A stretch of 51,587 bases of DNA, from assembly GCA_902621725.1 (NCBI GenBank), contig CACNND010000008.1, positions 1 through 51,587 on the forward strand, in the 5' to 3' direction. The notes beneath the pieces were generated by a model. That model saw only the letters and a list, made by a program, of their open reading frames with translations, was not told the DNA's origin and did no database searches. Positions 46,663 through 51,587 of the stretch are shown piece after piece. Made by a program: the position numbers and the translations under genes. The stretch's first letter is position 1. Every line of letters starts with the position of its first letter. The DNA is from an uncultured Alphaproteobacteria bacterium. GTDB taxonomy: Bacteria > Pseudomonadota > Alphaproteobacteria > HIMB59 > GCA-002718135.

Positions 46663-47067
46663 ATGTTAAATAAGGGAATGTCTTTCAGTAAAGTTAGAAA
46701 TGCTCATAAAACAGAAAATACTGAAGATTATTTAGAGCTTATTGCAGAACTTCTAAATTCTAAAGGGGAGGCTCGTATAGTTGATATTGCTGAAAGCTTG
46801 GGCATTGCACAAGCTACAGCCAATAAAACAATACAAAGGTTACAATCACAAGGTTTTATTAAAAAAGAACCTTATCGATCAATTTTCTTAACTTTGAAAG
46901 GTCAAATAATTGCTAGTGAATCAAAAAAGAGGCATAATATAGTGTATAATTTTTTGATAAATCTCGGATTAGATAAGAATACGGCATATGAAGACGCTGA
47001 AGGCATTGAACATCATGTAAGCAAAAAAACTCTTAGAAAAATGGACCGTTTTAATTCAAAAAAATAA
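46663..47067 (+). CDS. mntR: Manganese-responsive transcriptional regulator MntR (DtxR family)
   Basis: This 134-residue DtxR-family protein has a winged helix-turn-helix (about residues 38-64, IVDIAESLGIAQATANKTIQRL) and a metal-binding dimer domain. Compared from memory with B. subtilis MntR (D8, E11, H77, E99, E102, H103), all six ligands are present: Asp22, Glu25, His91, Glu113, Glu116, His117. There is no SH3 domain, as expected for MntR rather than DtxR/IdeR. The ATG at 46663 has no clear Shine-Dalgarno sequence; a second ATG at 46678 is possible. A palindromic operator lies in its upstream region. Confidence 0.93.
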   Translation: MLNKGMSFSKVRNAHKTENTEDYLELIAELLNSKGEARIVDIAESLGIAQATANKTIQRLQSQGFIKKEPYRSIFLTLKGQIIASESKKRHNIVYNFLINLGLDKNTAYEDAEGIEHHVSKKTLRKMDRFNSKK

Positions 47068-47107
47068 ATCTAACCTATTGCCAAATCAATTTTAACTAGT
47101 GTATAAA

Positions 47108-47140
47108 AAAAGAAGGGACACGGCGAATATCCCTTCTTTT
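47108..47140. terminator. Strong intrinsic terminator between mntR and the methyltransferase gene
   Basis: AAAAGAAGGGA pairs perfectly with TCCCTTCTTTT over an 11-nt loop. T-runs on both strands make it work in both directions. It sits 41 nt after the mntR stop and ends the mntR transcript, and it can also stop read-through from the converging operon. Confidence 0.88.
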
Positions 47141-47231
47141 CATTCTTGGTTTATGAATAGAGCATAAACTTATCTAATAAATACCCGATTCTCGGTTGGG
47201 GCTCAAATTTTAAATTAAAAATTTGTAATTT
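47141..47231. other. Intergenic stretch with two further small hairpins
   Basis: No ORF is seen here. GTTTATG/CATAAAC (47149-47169) forms a perfect 7-bp stem, and CCGA/TCGG (47185-47195) a weaker one, next to a GC-richer run TCGGTTGGGGCTC. I recognise no RNA family. It may be only the 3' end of the converging operon. Confidence 0.4.
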
Positions 47232-47855
47232 TTAATTTTTTTGTAATAAAACAATCTTTATTTTTATTTTGTTTTTAAAATCTGAGTTCAAAGGTAAGTA
47301 ATTTAATGACCTAGAAATTTTAATGATTTTGAATGTCTTTTGATATGTTTTTAAAATATTAAAAAAATCCTGCTGTTTCCATAAATCAACTCTATGTGTA
47401 AATAATACAAAGCCTTTTTTTTTAATATTTTTATTAATGTTAGCAAAAAGTTTTTTAAAGTTTTTACAATATGTCATAGAACCAATCAAAGATATTAAAT
47501 CAAATTTGGTATTAAAATAATGAAATTTTTCAAAATTTTTATTTTTTAATTTTATATAAATTTTTTTGCCTGATGCAATTTTCAAGCTTTTTTTTGAAAT
47601 ATCAGAGCCATAGATATTACTTTTTGCATAAATTTTTTTTAACTCAATACCAAATAAACCAGTTCCACATGCTAAGTCTAATATATTTTTTGGTTTGATG
47701 GTAAGTGTTTCCTTTAAAAATTTTATGCTTTTTTTGGGAGCTTGATAATTCCATAACTTTACCGTTTCATCATAATTTTCTGACCAATCGTCATAGTATT
47801 TCGAAGTTTTATTTAAATTACCAACACCTGAAACTAAAGATTTAAAATTAGTCAT
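47232..47855 (-). CDS. Class I SAM-dependent methyltransferase
   Basis: This 207-residue protein has a Rossmann-type methyltransferase core. The SAM-binding motif I is ILDLACGTGLFGIELKKIY (about 58-76), followed by the acidic motif II IYGSDISKKSLKIA. The substrate is unknown. The sequence after residue 90 is very Lys/Asn/Phe-rich. It overlaps the nitrilase gene by 8 nt, and the genes are likely co-translated. It is the last gene in the operon before the terminator. Confidence 0.8.
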   Translation of the reverse strand: MTNFKSLVSGVGNLNKTSKYYDDWSENYDETVKLWNYQAPKKSIKFLKETLTIKPKNILDLACGTGLFGIELKKIYAKSNIYGSDISKKSLKIASGKKIYIKLKNKNFEKFHYFNTKFDLISLIGSMTYCKNFKKLFANINKNIKKKGFVLFTHRVDLWKQQDFFNILKTYQKTFKIIKISRSLNYLPLNSDFKNKIKIKIVLLQKN

Positions 47856-48654
47856 ATTTTAAAGAAGGAATTTTTTTTCTTATTTTTTTTACGTCGGAAA
47901 GGCTAATAGTTGAATTAAGTATTGAAGGTTTATTTTTAGTACTGTTTACGATCTTTCCCCAAGGATTAACTAAAAGTGAAAAACCGTAGGTCCTCCTTTT
48001 CATATGATGATTACCACACATACCTGTTGCTACAATATATACACTATTTTCGATTGCTCTTGATCGATTTAATATTTCCCAATGATCTTTGCCAGTAGGT
48101 CTAGTAAAAGCAGCAGGAACTAAAATAATTGAACAATCTTTTTTGGCAAGTTGCCTGTATAAAGAAGGAAATCGTAAATCATAACATATAGTCATTCCTA
48201 TTTTAATATTCTTAATTTTTGCATAAGTTATCTTATTACCAGCTTGAAATAAAAATGACTCTTGATGTTTTTCTTTATTATTGATTTTTACATCAAACAT
48301 ATGAATCTTATCATAGGTTTTTTCTACAACCCCATAATTATTTATAAAATAAGATCTATTGATAAGTTTTTTCTGATTTTTGACTTTTAAAAGTAAAGAG
48401 CCAAGATTTATAGTAACTTTATTTTTTTTAGCAAAATTTTTTGCCATCTTCAAAACTGGGCAGGTGTTTTGATATGGTGCATTTAATATTAAATATTTTT
48501 TATCATTAGTAATAATGTTTGAGCATTCTGGTGAACAAATTAAGTGAGGTTTATATTTTAATGTATTATTAAAACTTTTTTCAAGAGTTTCTGCATTTAA
48601 AGCTGGGATATGGCTTGCTTGAAATTGAACTTGGGAAATTTTTAATTTATTCAT
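47848..48654 (-). CDS. Nitrilase-superfamily carbon-nitrogen hydrolase
   Basis: This 268-residue amidase-type hydrolase has the Glu-Lys-Cys catalytic triad: Glu43 (SPECSN), Lys116 (TYDKIHMFD) and Cys157 (MTICYDLRFPSLYRQL). The pattern resembles Nit1-type proteins, including deaminated glutathione amidase and omega-amidase. It lies between an MFS transporter (5-nt gap) and a methyltransferase (8-nt overlap). The substrate could be deaminated glutathione or another amide; the context does not decide. Confidence 0.85.
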   Translation of the reverse strand: MNKLKISQVQFQASHIPALNAETLEKSFNNTLKYKPHLICSPECSNIITNDKKYLILNAPYQNTCPVLKMAKNFAKKNKVTINLGSLLLKVKNQKKLINRSYFINNYGVVEKTYDKIHMFDVKINNKEKHQESFLFQAGNKITYAKIKNIKIGMTICYDLRFPSLYRQLAKKDCSIILVPAAFTRPTGKDHWEILNRSRAIENSVYIVATGMCGNHHMKRRTYGFSLLVNPWGKIVNSTKNKPSILNSTISLSDVKKIRKKIPSLKYD

Positions 48655-48659
48655 AATTT

Positions 48660-49805
48660 TTATTTAAACTTAAGTAAAAAAACTACTCCAGAAGTAAATA
48701 CTATAATGCATAGTAAATACATATTTAAAGTAAGGGAAAATGTTTCTGCAAGAAAACCAATAGCTGCTGGCATAATCATTGTGGATGATAATCCAATAGT
48801 TATTAGATTAGTTACAGTCATAGGAATGCTCTCATTAGATTGCTTAACAGCTTGGCGAATTACTATAGGAACTAAGTTAGCTATTGCAAATCCATAGATA
48901 CATAAAACACCCAGTATAATGTAAAAATTATTTGTTAATAAGGACAAAAGCAATATTGATGAACCAATCATCACAAAATAACATCCAACAACTTTTTCAG
49001 TAAATATATTTATTAAGGTGTTAGAGAATAAATTAGCTAAAATACCGCCAATACTAAAAAAAATTAATCCCGTACTTGCAAGATAAAGAGGGGTATTTAA
49101 ATCCTTGGATAACCACAATGTTGACCAATCCATAATTATACCACCAGAACCAAAAACAAAAAATAACAAGAAACCAAATATAAGAACATTTGACTCAGGA
49201 ATTTTAAATTTTTCACCTTTACCTTTGAAATCTAAATTACTAGGTAATCCCAGATGAAGAACTAAAAAAGCAACTAAAATTGAAGAAAAAGATAAAACAA
49301 GAAAAATAATATAAGGCTCAAAGTTATAGCGCATTATTATACCAGCTAAACCTCCACCTACAAGAATACCAATATTGAAACCCATAGCGTAATAAGGAGT
49401 AATAATTTTCTTAAAATGTTTTTCGATTAGTTGACTATGTATGCCTCCAATTGGTCCAGAAGCACCCCATCCTATCCCAGCTGGAATGAAAGTTAATAAA
49501 AAAAATAAATATGATGAAGATGTTATCGATAATAATGAAGAAAAGGTAATTAGAGGAAAAGCCAAAGACATTACTCGTCTTGTTCCATATTTTGGAACTA
49601 ATATTCTTCCAGCAATTTGATTTGATAATACAAAAAAAATTCCAAAAATTAATATTGAAACACTCAAATCAGATTCATCAATTGACAACCTATTCATATT
49701 CCACGGTGTTATGCCAAAGTAACATCCCACAACAATCATAGGATAAGTTGATGTTATTATTGATGCAAGAGTTGCTCTTCTAAATATCTTAGTTTCTTCT
49801 AACAA
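48660..49805 (-). CDS. MFS transporter
   Basis: This 381-residue integral membrane protein has about 12 helices and the major-facilitator layout: GRILVPKYGTRRVMSL in the loop between helices 2 and 3, and GWGASGPIGGIHSQLIE in the region of helices 4-5. The start codon is TTG (49805), since a TAA lies in frame just upstream and the next ATG is too far in. No substrate can be named. It sits between the aldo/keto reductase (6-nt gap) and the nitrilase (5-nt gap). Confidence 0.82.
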   Translation of the reverse strand: MLEETKIFRRATLASIITSTYPMIVVGCYFGITPWNMNRLSIDESDLSVSILIFGIFFVLSNQIAGRILVPKYGTRRVMSLAFPLITFSSLLSITSSSYLFFLLTFIPAGIGWGASGPIGGIHSQLIEKHFKKIITPYYAMGFNIGILVGGGLAGIIMRYNFEPYIIFLVLSFSSILVAFLVLHLGLPSNLDFKGKGEKFKIPESNVLIFGFLLFFVFGSGGIIMDWSTLWLSKDLNTPLYLASTGLIFFSIGGILANLFSNTLINIFTEKVVGCYFVMIGSSILLLSLLTNNFYIILGVLCIYGFAIANLVPIVIRQAVKQSNESIPMTVTNLITIGLSSTMIMPAAIGFLAETFSLTLNMYLLCIIVFTSGVVFLLKFK

Positions 49806-49811
49806 AATTTA

Positions 49812-50795
49812 TTACCAAAGATGATGTACATCATCATAGAAATATTTTGTATAGATATTATTTATCTCGTTCATTAAAGAAGAAATTTCATTAACTTCGC
49901 TAGAGGCAGTATTTAGATTTACATGGTCTCTATTTTTTGCACCTGGAATTACAACGCTCACAGCTTCATGCATTAATATCCATTTAAGAGATAATTGAGA
50001 AAGAGTTATTTCACTTGGAATAATATTTTTGAGTTCTTCTACTGCTTCCAGAGCTTTTGAGTAATTGACTCCAGAGAATGTTTCACCAACATCAAATGCA
50101 TCACCGTTGATATTATAGTTTCGATGATCATCTGAAGAAAAGGTAGAATCTTTATTGAATTTTCCTGACAACAAGCCACTAGCAAGAGGAACTCTAACTA
50201 TGATTGCTACTTTTTTTTCTTTTGCAATTTTAAATAATTCTTCTGCAGGTTTTTGTCTAAAAATATTAAAGATAACTTGAATAGATTTTGTATTAGGGTT
50301 TTTAATGCATTCTAAAGCTTGATCAACTGTTTCAACACTAAACCCATAATTTTGTATTTTCCCTTTATTTACTAAATAATCTAACATTTCAAAAGTATGA
50401 TCTGATGAATAAACTTCTGTTGGCGGACAGTGCATTTGTAAAAGGTCAATTGTTTCAATTTTTAGATTTAATAAAGATCGATCTACAAAAGACTCCATTA
50501 AATCTTTATCATAATAACCATTTGCAACATGTGGATTAATACGTCTGCCAGCTTTTGTTGCTACATAAATTCTCTCAGAAATAGAATTTATAAAATTTCC
50601 AACAAATTTTTCACTTCTGCCATCACCATAAACATCAGCTGTATCAAAAAAATTTACTCCATTTTCAAATGATGATTGTAATACTTCATTTGCCTTTTCT
50701 TCACTTACATTACCCCAATCAGCGCCAATCTGCCAACAACCTAAACCTATTTCAGATACATTCCAATCAAGAGAGCCGAATTTTCTATATTTCAT
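49812..50795 (-). CDS. Aldo/keto reductase
   Basis: This 327-residue NAD(P)H-dependent oxidoreductase of the TIM-barrel aldo/keto reductase superfamily has the catalytic tetrad Asp51 (FFDTADVYG), Tyr56, Lys81 (ATKAGRR) and His122 (LLQMHCPP). The FGSLDWNVSEIGLGCWQIG start is typical of sugar-active members. It may reduce a ketone or aldehyde intermediate in the unknown pathway of this operon. It starts 3 nt after the DUF1080 gene. Confidence 0.87.
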   Translation of the reverse strand: MKYRKFGSLDWNVSEIGLGCWQIGADWGNVSEEKANEVLQSSFENGVNFFDTADVYGDGRSEKFVGNFINSISERIYVATKAGRRINPHVANGYYDKDLMESFVDRSLLNLKIETIDLLQMHCPPTEVYSSDHTFEMLDYLVNKGKIQNYGFSVETVDQALECIKNPNTKSIQVIFNIFRQKPAEELFKIAKEKKVAIIVRVPLASGLLSGKFNKDSTFSSDDHRNYNINGDAFDVGETFSGVNYSKALEAVEELKNIIPSEITLSQLSLKWILMHEAVSVVIPGAKNRDHVNLNTASSEVNEISSLMNEINNIYTKYFYDDVHHLW

Positions 50796-50798
50796 ATT

Positions 50799-51587
50799 TT
50801 AATTTAAGATTATCTGTTCTGTTACTAAAGTGCCATTATCAACAACTAAACCTGCCCCACCTTTAAGAAAAGGAGAGTCATCATCCTCAACTTCAATAAT
50901 TACTTTATCATTAATTTGTCCAATAATTTTATTTTTTATTACTGTCATTTTTAATTTATATTCTTTAAAAAATTCTACTTCAAATTCTTCTTCTTTTAAT
51001 ATTTGATAATTATTATTCATCTTTCCAATGCGTAACTTATTGCCTTTACAAATTTCAAATGCGTAGTATTTATTAATCCCTTGTACTCTAGAAACTATCC
51101 CTCCAGAGTTGCTGGACTGCAACATAATATCTGATGCAATTGAATAATTTCTCCATAAATCTGTTCCAGTAAATAAAATTCCCCTACCATTATTTTGGCA
51201 AATTCTAAAATTTTTACCTCTTTTCTCCCATTTGTCTAATGATTGAACCCAGGCATTTCTCCAAATTTCACCATAGTAGCCCTCTTTTTTTTCTTTACCT
51301 CTTTGATAATTTTCTACGTGATCAGGTCTTTTAAATATTTGTTTTGGCTCTCCTTCAAAATTGACATAGTTAAGAATAATTTCTCCTTCTTTTTTTTCGT
51401 TCGATGAAATATTGAAGCCAATTTGCCCTATAGGGTTTGATTCAGTGTCAGGCACATCCCATGATATTTGTTTTTTTTCATTGCCATTTATCTTAAAAAT
51501 ATTTGAAGAATTTTTTTGAAGTTTATCATTTTCACTCCAATATTTAGAGAACAATATAATTGAAATTTCATGAGAAAATATATTTTC
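50799..51587 (-). CDS. DUF1080/LamG-like domain protein (5' end off the window)
   Basis: The frame is open from 50799 to the window edge at 51587, so the N-terminus is missing. A TTG at 51554 is not a necessary start, as coding-like sequence continues upstream. The visible C-terminal part is a beta-rich jelly-roll region: DLWRNYSIASDIMLQSSNSGGIVSRVQGINKYYAFEI, followed by KEYKLKMTVIKNKIIGQINDKVI, as in DUF1080 and related carbohydrate-binding folds. Similar C-terminal domains are attached to ADP-ribosylglycohydrolase-like enzymes in some bacteria, as I recall, so the missing part could be such a catalytic domain. It is the first visible gene of a five-gene operon. Confidence 0.65.
   Translation of the reverse strand, partial: ENIFSHEISIILFSKYWSENDKLQKNSSNIFKINGNEKKQISWDVPDTESNPIGQIGFNISSNEKKEGEIILNYVNFEGEPKQIFKRPDHVENYQRGKEKKEGYYGEIWRNAWVQSLDKWEKRGKNFRICQNNGRGILFTGTDLWRNYSIASDIMLQSSNSGGIVSRVQGINKYYAFEICKGNKLRIGKMNNNYQILKEEEFEVEFFKEYKLKMTVIKNKIIGQINDKVIIEVEDDDSPFLKGGAGLVVDNGTLVTEQIILN

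Overview
The window is a very AT-rich, gene-dense stretch of an alphaproteobacterial chromosome. Three arrangements point to this class: lon-hup-tRNA-Val-tRNA-Asp-nuoABCDEFGHIJKLMN followed by birA-coaX-rnj-DUF1467-proS-lolC-lolD-dnaE; tig-clpP-clpX-lon; and murA-hisG-hisD-infA-yacG. Low GC, tiny intergenic gaps and frequent 1-, 4- and 8-nt gene overlaps fit a streamlined marine lineage (SAR11-like, or HIMB59/AEGEAN-169-like). The exact clade is inference. tRNA-His encodes a G-1:C73 pair, which argues against the Rhizobiales/Rhodobacterales/Caulobacterales clade. There are no rRNA genes, insertion sequences, integrases, phage genes or CRISPR arrays.

Layout. 1-9415 (minus): the 5' part of dnaE, lolD, lolC, proS, a DUF1467 gene, rnj, coaX and birA. 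9419-23197 (minus): all 14 nuo genes for NADH:quinone oxidoreductase (complex I). 23297-23452: tRNA-Asp and tRNA-Val. 23507-29551 (minus): hup, lon, clpX, clpP and tig, with terminators after hup and lon. 29576-29803: tRNA-Leu and tRNA-His. 29856-36533 (plus): an aminotransferase, a PII protein, two tandem glutamine-riboswitch aptamers, glnA with a strong terminator, parE and glpK. 36517-41171: a class I glutamine amidotransferase, an IolE-like TIM-barrel protein, a cytochrome c', two amino-acid ABC permeases without partners, and a GT9 glycosyltransferase. 41378-46599 (minus): tRNA-Phe, then (transcribed from high to low coordinates) a predicted Mn exporter, DUF2256, a 49-residue small protein, murA, hisG, hisD, infA and yacG. 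46663-47067 (plus): mntR, divergent from the exporter across a near-ideal MntR box. 47232-51587 (minus): an accessory operon of a DUF1080-domain protein (cut by the window edge), an aldo/keto reductase, an MFS transporter, a nitrilase-family hydrolase and a methyltransferase.

How it works together. The most striking element is the nitrogen block. A PII protein with an atypical T-loop is followed by its own promoter and two consecutive glnA-type glutamine aptamers in the leader of glutamine synthetase. This suggests direct RNA sensing of glutamine, which is best known from cyanobacteria. The second regulatory story is manganese: all six MntR metal ligands are conserved, an MntR box lies between regulator and exporter, and exporter transcription could run on into cell-wall, histidine and translation genes. 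Most of the rest is housekeeping: complex I, protein quality control, lipoprotein sorting and DNA replication.
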